From: Nostoc sp. FACHB-973
Lineage (GTDB): Bacteria > Cyanobacteriota > Cyanobacteriia > Cyanobacteriales > Nostocaceae
Assembly (NCBI RefSeq): GCF_014698115.1
Contig: NZ_JACJSJ010000066.1
Location: 1-46,480, forward strand
Length of the DNA: 46,480 nt
Direction: 5' to 3'
Part shown: one piece after another, positions 1-6,502 of the stretch
Layout of the letters: each line of letters starts with the position of its first letter
How positions within the stretch are numbered: the first letter of the stretch is position 1
The notes under the pieces: model-generated
The model's input: the letters and a program-made list of their open reading frames with translations, nothing else
Databases searched by the model: none
Told to the model about the DNA's origin: nothing
Position numbers and translations under genes: made by a program

Positions 1-111
1 CAGAGCTTTTATCTCAGGGGTTTAAGGGCTATGAAGCTTATACAGAAAGCATTTTAGCTCCCTTGTCGCCCCTTGAAGGGACTTTTGCAAGAGGTCTAAT
101 AGCCAATCCAA

Positions 112-225
112 GACTTACGCAAAAAATAACGAAAGTAGCGATAATACCCTGCGGGAAGCCGCTTTGCATCTACATGAATTACCACTACGCAAGAATAAGG
201 TTTTCGGTCACATCTTGCGTAAGTC
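112..225. repeat. Small inverted-repeat (MITE-like) element
   Basis: The ends are perfect 11-bp inverted repeats, GACTTACGCAA at 112-122 and TTGCGTAAGTC at 215-225. About 114 bp lie between the outer ends and there is no credible coding frame inside. This is the architecture of a non-autonomous miniature element. A similar but worn sequence (ACTTACGCA, then GAATAAGGTT and CACATCTT) occurs near 42793-42855, which supports a dispersed family. The element lies just downstream of the 233-406 gene and may act as its terminator. Confidence 0.6.
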
Positions 226-232
226 CTACAAT

Positions 233-406
233 CTACGAGGCTAGCCTTTTCCTAAGCTCTGCTTCTAGCTGTTCGCCTGTGCTGACCACTATCCCAGGTT
301 TGGCTCTCATGATCCTCAGGTAATGTTGGAAAGCCTCCTCATCTTGGGGATGGGATATTACGTACTGCCGTAGGTCTGCCTCGCTAAGGCTTAAATAGTC
401 GGTCAT
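233..406 (-). CDS. Small conserved protein, DUF6887-like
   Basis: This 57-residue frame starts MTDYLSLSEADLRQYVISHP and reads on to ELRKRLAS. The leading 'S-E-A-D-L-R-x-Y-V-x-x-H-P-x-D-E-E-A-F' pattern resembles the small cyanobacterial DUF6887 proteins; this is a match from memory, not a search. Its ATG overlaps the stop of the 403-579 gene in an ATGA arrangement, so the two are very probably translated from one message. No function is known. The paired, tiny, overlapping layout recalls toxin-antitoxin modules, but no catalytic or DNA-binding motif is visible. Confidence 0.6.
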   Translation of the reverse strand: MTDYLSLSEADLRQYVISHPQDEEAFQHYLRIMRAKPGIVVSTGEQLEAELRKRLAS

Positions 407-579
407 CTGATGATATTCTCCCCATTACTTAAAATTTCTACTTGGATACTCTCACCTATCAAAATCACGATTCTATTTGTTCTTTCATCGTACCGAACTA
501 GCTCTATATTCCTTAGCAGATTGCTGGCACGAACGCAGAAATCAAAGAATGCTTTAAGTTGTTCTATGGTCGGTTCCAT
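403..579 (-). CDS. Small conserved protein, DUF6888-like
   Basis: A 58-residue protein starting MEPTIEQLKAFFDFCVRASN and ending SNGENIIR. The pattern (acidic start, a helix with Cys, then 'NIELVRYDERTNRIVILIGE' beta strands) resembles the DUF6888 proteins that cyanobacteria encode directly upstream of DUF6887 proteins. The stop codon overlaps the next start by 4 nt (ATGA), so translation is probably coupled. Function is unknown. Family assignment is from memory and moderately sure; that the pair is a real operon is better supported by the overlap and the matching order. Confidence 0.6.
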   Translation of the reverse strand: MEPTIEQLKAFFDFCVRASNLLRNIELVRYDERTNRIVILIGESIQVEILSNGENIIR

Positions 580-854
580 TATTTGCTAACAACCTATGTT
601 TTTTGATGTTTCGGTGCATTTAAAACTTAATGGGACTATTAGCTTTAAATCCTTACTATAGATACTTTCTTTCTTTTATTTGCCGTTTACCATATTTTTT
701 TATTTTTTGATATTATCGTACCATATTCTGTATATAAAGTATATTTTCGGGAAAATTAAGATTATTTCTCCAAAATTATGAATTTTTCTACTGTACTGGT
801 TTTAACAGCACATTTTAAGCGGAGAAAACCTCCGCTCAAAGCTTTTTGCAAAAT
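580..854. other. AT-rich spacer
   Basis: This is the upstream region of the 403-579 gene on the minus strand and the downstream region of the 855-1496 gene. It is strongly AT-rich. Apart from the hairpin at 818-836 I see no gene or repeat. Confidence 0.5.
818..836 (-). terminator. Hairpin downstream of the b6f assembly gene
   Basis: AGCGGAG and CTCCGCT form a 7-bp stem around a 5-nt loop, 19 nt past the stop of the minus-strand gene at 855. The following T tract on that strand is weak, so termination is plausible rather than certain. Confidence 0.4.
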
Positions 855-1496
855 CTAAAATTGACTCAGAGTAACGGCTAATTTATCAGCAATTCCTGCA
901 ATCCAGTTTTCATCTTGTTTGGTGTAACTGCGAGGAGCATTTGCTCCCAAAATGAGGACACCTCGATCGCCAATAGGTTGACAAATTACACCTTGAGTAT
1001 TTTCGGGTAAATAATCGAATTCAATCCTACCTGGGTATACTTTTAACGCCACTAGATAAATCGGCTTTTGTTTTTCGAGTACCTGTTTTAAGATTACTCC
1101 CGGTACAACCTCAGATTTAGTACTCAAAATCCCGCGACGCAACAAAACTTTACCTTCATAAAAAACTACTAGCGATCGCGTTACTGTATTAGTCAACAAT
1201 AAATGAGATGCCCAGGCTAGTTCAGTTTTCACGGCTTCTGGTAAGTCTGGTGCTAATACAAAACCCTCTTCTCCAATTAGTTCTACAGTATCAGGCGATC
1301 GCGGCTGCACCTGCTGCCAAATTAAACCCGTCAAAATTAACACCGCACTCAAAATCACACCCACCACATCACCACGCGCTTGAGATTCCGTTAGTTGCGG
1401 TGTCAACAAGCGGTTAATTAGCAAAAGTACAGCGCCTAGTCCACCTACAACAATGGGTAGACGCCGCAAAACTCGATTCGGATCGGGTTTAGTCAT
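855..1496 (-). CDS. Cofactor assembly of complex C subunit B (CCB2/CCB4-like)
   Basis: The 213-residue protein matches the cyanobacterial relative of plastid CCB2/CCB4, which helps attach the unusual c-type heme (ci) to cytochrome b6 of the b6f complex at the thylakoid membrane. The N-terminus holds two hydrophobic segments (about residues 12-30 and 43-60) separated by a short charged turn with 'ARGD'. A soluble C-terminal part follows with the conserved 'LVVFYEGKVLLRRG' and 'GVLILGANAPRSY' stretches. The gene lies 81 nt downstream of rpaB on the same strand, separated by a GC-rich repeat, so co-transcription is possible. Family recognition is from memory of the sequence type. Confidence 0.85.
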   Translation of the reverse strand: MTKPDPNRVLRRLPIVVGGLGAVLLLINRLLTPQLTESQARGDVVGVILSAVLILTGLIWQQVQPRSPDTVELIGEEGFVLAPDLPEAVKTELAWASHLLLTNTVTRSLVVFYEGKVLLRRGILSTKSEVVPGVILKQVLEKQKPIYLVALKVYPGRIEFDYLPENTQGVICQPIGDRGVLILGANAPRSYTKQDENWIAGIADKLAVTLSQF

Positions 1497-1577
1497 TTGT
1501 CATTAATCATTAGTCATTGGGCATCGGGCATTGGTTATTTCTCTCCCTGCCTCCCCTGCTCCCCCTGCTCCCTCATC
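1497..1577. repeat. Short tandem repeat spacer
   Basis: Degenerate heptamer-like units (CATTAGTCATTGGGCAT, then runs of CCCCTGCTCC) fill the whole gap between rpaB and the b6f assembly gene. Such repeats are typical of Nostocales spacers. Confidence 0.6.
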
Positions 1578-2306
1578 TCACTCCTCCCCTGGTTCAATAA
1601 TTCGCTGGAAAAGATAACCAGTACCTCTGGCTGTTAATATTAATTCTGGGTTGCTGGGATCGTCTTCTAATTTTGCCCGCAAACGGGATATATGCACATC
1701 TACTACACGGGTATCTACATGGCGTTCTGGTGTGTAGCCCCAAACTTCCTGCAAAATTTCTGAACGGGAAAAAGCTTCTCCTGAGCGACTGACTAACAAC
1801 TCTAGTAAACTAAACTCCATACCCGTCAATCGAATCCGCTCGTCGCCTTTATAAACCTGTCGCTTATTGGTATCGATTTTAATGTTAGCGACATGAATCA
1901 CCCCAGAACTAGGAATGCCAGTAGCACTAGTTTTGTCTACTCGGCGCAGCACTGAGCGAATCCGGGCTTCTAACTCTTTGGGGGAAAATGGTTTAACTAC
2001 GTAGTCGTCAGCACCTAATTCTAGTCCGGTAATGCGATCGGCTACATCCCCTAAGGCTGTTAGCATAATAATTGGGACATCTGATTCCTTGCGTAATTCT
2101 TGACAAACACCGTAGCCATCTAGCTTTGGCATCATCACATCTAAAACTACCAAGTCAGGATCGGCTTTGCGAAAAGTTTCCAAAGCTTCTTCGCCATCGC
2201 CAGCCGTCACTACATCGTAGCCAATCATCGAAAGGCGCGTTTCCAAAATCCGGCGAATGCTGGCTTCATCGTCCACTACCAAGATTTTTTCTTTATGACT
2301 TTCCAA
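1578..2306 (-). CDS. rpaB: Response regulator RpaB (OmpR/PhoB class)
   Basis: A 242-residue two-domain response regulator. The receiver domain (about 7-120) has the acidic pair DDE at 12-14, phospho-acceptor D56 in 'LVVLDVMMP', T83 and K105. The C-terminal winged-helix domain (about 137-236) carries 'RLTGMEFSLLELLV' and 'RVVDVHISRLRAKLE'. The near-invariant N-terminus MESHKEKILVVDDEASIRRI identifies RpaB (ycf27), the essential cyanobacterial regulator of photosystem and high-light genes that binds HLR1 sites and is phosphorylated by NblS (Hik33). The start is TTG at 2304-2306, preceded by GAAGGAG about 11 nt upstream; no ATG fits the conserved N-terminus. It is divergent from radA, sharing a 170-bp AT-rich promoter region. 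Confidence 0.95.
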   Translation of the reverse strand: MESHKEKILVVDDEASIRRILETRLSMIGYDVVTAGDGEEALETFRKADPDLVVLDVMMPKLDGYGVCQELRKESDVPIIMLTALGDVADRITGLELGADDYVVKPFSPKELEARIRSVLRRVDKTSATGIPSSGVIHVANIKIDTNKRQVYKGDERIRLTGMEFSLLELLVSRSGEAFSRSEILQEVWGYTPERHVDTRVVDVHISRLRAKLEDDPSNPELILTARGTGYLFQRIIEPGEE

Positions 2307-2476
2307 GTTAATCGAGGCTCCTTCACTAAAAATTTACATGATTAATTTTTAATACCATAATATTAAGATATCATTCCATGAATTGATTTGGAAAAAGCTC
2401 TAACTACTACTATTATTGGATTTTAGTTTTCTCCAAGAATTAAGCAAATATTAAGATTATTTAATAAGATTTACGA

Positions 2477-4003
2477 ATGGCAAAGCCAAAAACTTTTTAC
2501 GTTTGTAACGATTGTGGGGCGGAATCCCCTCAATGGTTTGGTAAGTGTCCAGCCTGTGGTACTTACAATTCTCTAGAAGAGCAAATAAGTATTCAATCTT
2601 CTGTAGATGTACCTAGTCGGGGAGGAGTCAGTAGTTGGCAATCAGCTCCAACGAATGGCAAATCTCACTCTAAACCAGCTAAAGCACGAGCCTCCTTAAC
2701 ATTTGACCAAATTACCGATCGCCAAATTGCCCGCTGGGAGTCTGGTTATGGAGAATTGGATCGGGTGCTTGGTGGTGGAGTTGTTCCAGGTTCTATGGTG
2801 CTGATTGGTGGCGATCCCGGTATCGGGAAATCAACTTTATTACTGCAAGTATCAAATCAACTAGCGCAGAAATATCGCATCCTTTACGTAACTGGTGAAG
2901 AATCGGGACAGCAGGTAAAATTACGAGCTTCTCGTTTGGGAGTATCCAAAACCGTAAGTGTTGTTAATGAAGAAAATGTTACGGTAGTAGTAGATAATAC
3001 ACTTCCCATCGACCCTGACAGTATAGGTGCAGATTTATATGTACTGCCAGAAACAGATTTAGAAGAAATTTTACGGGAAATAGACTCTCTAAAACCGAAT
3101 GTAGCTGTAATTGATAGTATTCAAACAGTGTTTTTTCCGGCTTTGACTTCTGCACCTGGTTCAGTGGCTCAGGTACGTGAATGTACAGCAGCTTTGATGA
3201 AGGTGGCGAAGCATGAAGATGTCACCATGTTGATTGTCGGACACGTCACCAAAGAAGGAGCGATCGCCGGTCCGAAAGTCTTAGAACATTTAGTTGATAC
3301 AGTGTTGTATTTTGAAGGCGATCGCTTTGCCTCCCATCGGTTATTACGGACAGTGAAAAACCGCTTCGGCGCAACACATGAAATCGGCATATTTGAAATG
3401 GTGGCACACGGATTGCGGGAAGTTCCTAACCCCTCAGAGTTATTTTTAGGCAACCGTGACGATCCAGCACCGGGTACAGCAATTGTAGTGGCTTGCGAAG
3501 GTACTCGCCCGATTGTTGTAGAATTACAAGCCCTTGTCAGTCCCACCAGCTACCCCTCCCCTCGGCGTGCAGGTACTGGCGTAGACTACAACCGCCTCGT
3601 GCAAATTCTCGCCGTCTTAGAAAAACGCGTGGGGATTCCCATGTCGAAATTAGATTCTTATGTTGCTTCTGCTGGGGGATTGAGTGTAGTAGAACCAGCA
3701 GTAGATTTAGGAGTGGCGATCGCCATCGTTGCGAGTTTCCGCGATCGCATAGTTGATCCCGGTACAGTTTTGATAGGTGAAGTTGGCTTAGGTGGACAAG
3801 TGCGATCGGTTTCCCAAATGGAACTGCGGTTGAAAGAAGCAGCCAAATTGGGATTCAAAAGAGCGATCGTCCCCAAAGGCACAAAATTTCCCGATCTCAA
3901 CATTGAGATTTTACCAGTCTCTAAAGTAATAGATGCAATTATCGCCGCCATCCCCCATCAGGAATTGACAGCAGACGATTTAGAACCTGATGAAGATGAG
4001 TAA
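2477..4003 (+). CDS. radA: DNA repair protein RadA/Sms
   Basis: A 508-residue RadA, the RecA-like ATPase that drives branch migration during recombinational repair. In order: an N-terminal zinc finger (C10-xx-C13 and C24-xx-C27 in 'CNDCGAESPQWFGKCPACG'), a RecA-type ATPase core with Walker A 'GGDPGIGKSTL', the RadA signature 'KNRFG' in 'LRTVKNRFGATHEIGIFEM', and a C-terminal Lon-protease-like domain ('YVASAGGLSVVEPAVDLGVA'). Length is normal for the family, with an acidic tail (DDLEPDEDE). The start ATG at 2477 fits the conserved MAKPKTFYVC beginning. The gene is followed by a tandem TACTGGG repeat. Confidence 0.96.
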   Translation: MAKPKTFYVCNDCGAESPQWFGKCPACGTYNSLEEQISIQSSVDVPSRGGVSSWQSAPTNGKSHSKPAKARASLTFDQITDRQIARWESGYGELDRVLGGGVVPGSMVLIGGDPGIGKSTLLLQVSNQLAQKYRILYVTGEESGQQVKLRASRLGVSKTVSVVNEENVTVVVDNTLPIDPDSIGADLYVLPETDLEEILREIDSLKPNVAVIDSIQTVFFPALTSAPGSVAQVRECTAALMKVAKHEDVTMLIVGHVTKEGAIAGPKVLEHLVDTVLYFEGDRFASHRLLRTVKNRFGATHEIGIFEMVAHGLREVPNPSELFLGNRDDPAPGTAIVVACEGTRPIVVELQALVSPTSYPSPRRAGTGVDYNRLVQILAVLEKRVGIPMSKLDSYVASAGGLSVVEPAVDLGVAIAIVASFRDRIVDPGTVLIGEVGLGGQVRSVSQMELRLKEAAKLGFKRAIVPKGTKFPDLNIEILPVSKVIDAIIAAIPHQELTADDLEPDEDE

Positions 4004-4004
4004 C

Positions 4005-4032
4005 TACTGGGTACTGGGTACTGGGTACTGGG
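4005..4032. repeat. Tandem TACTGGG heptamers
   Basis: About four consecutive copies of the heptamer TACTGGG follow the radA stop codon. It is a short tandemly repeated repetitive sequence of the type dispersed in cyanobacterial spacers. Confidence 0.7.
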
Positions 4033-4140
4033 AAATTGTTCCAAAATTTGGGAAGGGTCAAAGCAAATTCCATAATTTTTACGAGTGAAAACCGAGTCCC
4101 CAATCCCCAATCCCTTTTACACACCAAAGGACAATCCACG

Positions 4141-4866
4141 ATGACAGCCCTCACCCAAGACTACCAAATCACTTGGGAAAAACTACCCGATGATTACAAA
4201 CTCCCAGATGATCCAGTGGACAACATCAACCAACCAGCCTTAGCCGCTGCACTCACAGAAAGTCTACAATTAGCTGGAAAAATTTCAGCTAACGCCCTAA
4301 CAACAACTAATTACGGCATTTGTGCCACTCTAAACAACAAAATAGTCATAAAAGCCCCTGATTGGGCTTTCATTGCCAAAATTAATGTTAATAGAGAAGA
4401 AGTAACACGCAGCTACACACCTCAACTACAGGGTGAAGTTCCCGTAATTGTGATGGAATTTGTTTCCGATACACAGGAGACAGAATATTCTATCAAAGCG
4501 ACATATCCCCCAGGAAAATGGTTTTTCTACGAGCGCATCTTAAAAGTACCAAACTACATCATCTTTGAACCAGAAAGTGGCAGTATTGAGATGTATCGCT
4601 TGCAAAACGAACAGTACATTTTGCAAGATCCTGATGAAAATCAACGCTACTGGATAGCAGAAATGAATCTTTACCTTGGAGTGTCCCAAGGTACTCGTGA
4701 AAACCGCACAGGAAAGTGGTTACGGTGGTGGGATGAACAAGGAAACCTTTTGCCTTGGGGTGTAGAACTAGCCGAACAAGAACGCCAACGTACCGAACAA
4801 GAACGACAACGGGCTGAACGACTAGCAGCACAATTGCGGGCTGCGGGAATTGAACCTGAAAATTAG
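4141..4866 (+). CDS. Uma2 family protein (DUF820)
   Basis: A 241-residue member of the Uma2 family, a restriction-endonuclease-like fold that is hugely expanded in cyanobacteria; its substrate is unknown. Visible are the family landmarks 'KAPDWAFIAK' (PD motif), 'VIVMEFVSDTQ' (the E strand), 'GKWFFYERILKVPNYIIFEP' (the K and the conserved YE helix), and the usual C-terminal charged coiled coil ('AEQERQRTEQERQRAERLAAQ'). The frame is open further upstream to 4036, but the ATG at 4141 (MTALTQDYQITWEKLPDDY) is the natural family start. It stands alone between radA and small hypothetical genes and ends in a clear terminator. Confidence 0.85.
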   Translation: MTALTQDYQITWEKLPDDYKLPDDPVDNINQPALAAALTESLQLAGKISANALTTTNYGICATLNNKIVIKAPDWAFIAKINVNREEVTRSYTPQLQGEVPVIVMEFVSDTQETEYSIKATYPPGKWFFYERILKVPNYIIFEPESGSIEMYRLQNEQYILQDPDENQRYWIAEMNLYLGVSQGTRENRTGKWLRWWDEQGNLLPWGVELAEQERQRTEQERQRAERLAAQLRAAGIEPEN

Positions 4867-4889
4867 ACTTATTGTAAATAATTTAGGAT

Positions 4890-4932
4890 TGCTAGGTTTA
4901 GTTAAAAATTTGCTAAATCTAGCATTTTTTTT
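4890..4932 (+). terminator. Intrinsic terminator of the Uma2 gene
   Basis: TGCTAGGTTTAG pairs with CTAAATCTAGCA (one mismatch) around an AT-rich loop and is followed directly by eight T residues. It begins 24 nt past the stop codon at 4866. Confidence 0.8.
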
Positions 4933-5059
4933 AGGGTAATGAAATTTTAAATAACTCAAATTAAGTCTAATTTATTGCCGTTAAAACTTGTGAATTATTA
5001 ACAAGAATTTTTCAATTCATGGTTGACAAGTATAAAATTATACATTAACATAAGAGCAT

Positions 5060-5110
5060 GATAAAGGCGATCGCCCAATCCCGCAAAAGATGAATGCGAT
5101 CGCCCTTATC
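5060..5110 (+). promoter_or_regulatory. Hairpin built from two HIP1 palindromes in a 5' leader
   Basis: GATAAAGGCGATCGC at 5060-5074 is matched 14 of 15 by the reverse complement of 5096-5110, giving a long stem with a 21-nt loop. It sits 12 nt before the AGGAG ribosome site (5123-5127) of the 5140 gene. A role in transcription or translation control of that gene is inference. Confidence 0.45.
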
Positions 5111-5139
5111 GGTCCCCTTATCAGGAGATAAATACAATC

Positions 5140-5415
5140 ATGGCACAACAAGAAGATTCCGCCCAGTCAAAGTTAGAACAGTTCTTAGGTGAATATTTAG
5201 ATACACCTACCGCCAAACAATCGCCTCAACAGCCACTTCCCAAGAGAAAACCAATTAAGCATATACTGATTGGTTCTCTTGAAGTCGTTACTAGTACAAT
5301 TCATTACTTGCAGGTAATTGGCTACGCCAGCGTAGGAGATTGGAGTCCACTGGTATCCACAGGCAACCCAGATGAGGTAATGAGTATTTTAATCCGCCAA
5401 ATTCTCATGCAATAA
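5140..5415 (+). CDS. Hypothetical protein, 91 residues
   Basis: I do not recognise this protein. It starts MAQQEDSAQSKLEQFLGEYL with an AGGAG site at 5123-5127. The first 50 residues are polar with a Gln/Pro/Lys-rich linker (about 27-45). The C-terminal half ('HILIGSLEVVTSTIHYLQVIGYASVGDWSPL') is mixed hydrophobic and ends in a short helix rich in Ile and Leu. There is no signal peptide or clear membrane span. Good codon use, a ribosome site and a hairpin on either side suggest a real monocistronic gene. Confidence 0.6.
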   Translation: MAQQEDSAQSKLEQFLGEYLDTPTAKQSPQQPLPKRKPIKHILIGSLEVVTSTIHYLQVIGYASVGDWSPLVSTGNPDEVMSILIRQILMQ

Positions 5416-5423
5416 CCTAGATG

Positions 5424-5450
5424 TAGAGACGTTGCAATGCAACGTCTCTA
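5424..5450. repeat. Palindrome, possible bidirectional terminator
   Basis: TAGAGACGTTGCA, one central base, and its exact reverse complement form a 13-bp perfect stem. It lies 9 nt past the stop at 5415 and 13 nt past the end of the convergent 5464 gene, and has AAATTTT next to it. Such GTAGAGACGTTGCA palindromes are dispersed in cyanobacterial genomes. It could terminate both genes. Confidence 0.6.
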
Positions 5451-5463
5451 AATTTTGTAGATA

Positions 5464-5748
5464 TTAATTTTTGTCTACTCCCATGTCCCTGTTTTCTGGT
5501 TCGTTGGATTCTTGTGCTTCATTAGCAATCATTCCATTAATGTAGGTAACAATGATCACTAATTCTCCAATGGCTTCCAACTCAGCCTCTTCTTCTGGTG
5601 TCTCAGAATTAGCTGTTTTCTTATCTACAATTTCTTGCATCCGATCTGATAATTCGTCTGTAATTTTAAATAGATTAATATTACTGACTTTTTTAAGTTG
5701 AATACCTTTTTCTAGCCAGGATGAGGGTTTAGCTACTGCGATCGCCAT
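5464..5748 (-). CDS. Small acidic hypothetical protein
   Basis: A 94-residue protein from ATG 5748 (MAIAVAKPSSWLEKGIQLKK); a GTG at 5772 would add eight residues. The middle 'LSDRMQEIVDKKTANSETPEEEAELEAIGEL' is an amphipathic acidic helix pair. This resembles a common class of short cyanobacterial proteins of the form 'L-x-x-R-x-x-E-L-x-x-K-x-x-x-x-x-L-T-P-E-E-E-A-E-L', sometimes found next to nuclease or toxin genes. No partner is obvious here, although a HicB-like gene lies divergently 82 nt away. Function unknown. Confidence 0.6.
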   Translation of the reverse strand: MAIAVAKPSSWLEKGIQLKKVSNINLFKITDELSDRMQEIVDKKTANSETPEEEAELEAIGELVIIVTYINGMIANEAQESNEPENRDMGVDKN

Positions 5749-5830
5749 AAATTGATTACGGATTGAATACACTGCTTATTGTAGGCTGCATCAGAATCGC
5801 CTAAAGTTTAGATTGCTAAAGGCTCTAGTG

Positions 5831-5995
5831 ATGAAACAATTCAAAATTATTATAGAAAAACATTCTGACGGTTATGTTGCCTATCCTCTTGGTATCAAAG
5901 GAGCGATCGTTGGTCAAGGTGACAATTATGAAGAAGCCTTAGCCGATGTTAAGTCAGCTATTCGCTGCTATATCGAGATATTTGGCGATCGCTGA
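5831..5995 (+). CDS. HicB-like antitoxin (orphan)
   Basis: A 54-residue protein from the ATG at 5831: MKQFKIIIEKHSDGYVAYPL, then 'GAIVGQGDNYEEALADVKSAIRCYIEIFG'. This is the compact HicB/UPF0150 fold: a beta strand, the 'D-G-Y-V-A-Y-P' strand, a conserved 'G-x-G-x-x-x-E-E-A-L-x-x-V-x-x-A-I' helix. HicB proteins normally neutralise HicA mRNA interferases. I see no HicA gene (about 60 residues, with a catalytic His) on either side, so this looks solitary. A second in-frame start at 5813 would add six residues. The gene ends just before the kinase leader at 6006. Confidence 0.7.
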   Translation: MKQFKIIIEKHSDGYVAYPLGIKGAIVGQGDNYEEALADVKSAIRCYIEIFGDR

Positions 5996-6005
5996 TATTT
6001 ATGAT

Positions 6006-6045
6006 GTGCCAAAATAAAATATCAGTGAAACTACGGTTTTGACCA
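6006..6045 (+). promoter_or_regulatory. Conserved leader of the kinase-WD40 genes (copy 1)
   Basis: GTGCCAAAATAAAATATCAG and the following GAAAC stand 40 nt before the ATG of the 6046 kinase. Almost the same text (GTGCCAAAATAAATACCACG, then AAAC) stands 38 nt before the paralogue at 13414. Conservation at the same distance suggests a duplicated promoter or leader, as opposed to coding similarity. Confidence 0.45.
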
Positions 6046-6498
6046 ATGGCGTGGAATCCAGGGCAGCAGTTGTTTGGCGATCGCTACATCATCGAGAGAA
6101 AATTAGGCGAGGGTGGAGTAGGTATAACCTATCTCGCTAAAAACCGAGGCGACCAGTTGCGAGTCATCAAAACCCTCAAAGAAGAAATCCTGAATGATCC
6201 CGCCTGGATATCACATCAAGATAAATTACGGCAAGACTTTCGGGATGAAGCTTTGCGACTGGCTTTGTGTCGCCATCCTCATATTGTGCAGGTAGAAAAT
6301 GTCTTTGATGAGGATAACTTGCCCTGCATGGTGATGGAGTACATTGAAGGCGAAGATTTGGGAAAGCTGATAACCGCAAAAGGGGCTTTACCAGAAGCAG
6401 AAGCACTACTGTATATCCAGCAAATTGGCGATGCGTTGACTGTAGTTCACTGTAGTACACGATCGCGGCTTACTGCATCGGGATTTAAAGCCGAGTAA
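6046..6498 (+). pseudogene. Ser/Thr kinase-WD40, N-terminal fragment (frameshifted)
   Basis: This frame encodes the N-lobe and the start of the C-lobe of a Hanks-type kinase: MAWNPGQQLFGDRYIIERKL, glycine loop 'GEGGVGITYLA', ATP-site lysine in 'LRVIKTLKEE', hinge 'MVMEYIEGEDLGKL'. After 'QIGDALTVVH' it runs out of register (CSTRSRLTASGFKAE) and stops at 6496-6498. The break coincides with a direct repeat of 10 bp at 6441-6460. Removing one unit restores 'VVHDRGLLHRDLKPSNIM' and joins this frame to the next. The paralogue at 13414 is intact and aligns across the join (QIGDALTLIHSKGLLHRDLKP). Translation ends just before the catalytic Asp, so this product alone cannot be an active kinase. Confidence 0.9.
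6441..6460. repeat. 10-bp tandem duplication causing the frameshift
   Basis: TGTAGTTCAC (6441-6450) and TGTAGTACAC (6451-6460) are adjacent and identical at 9 of 10 positions. The extra unit shifts the kinase frame by +1 immediately before the HRDLKPSN catalytic loop at 6476-6499. Confidence 0.85.
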
Positions 6499-6502
6499 TA
6501 TT

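Noticed and set aside
63..323. 86-codon plus-strand frame at the left edge
   Set aside because: It runs through the inverted-repeat element and antisense to the DUF6887-like gene.
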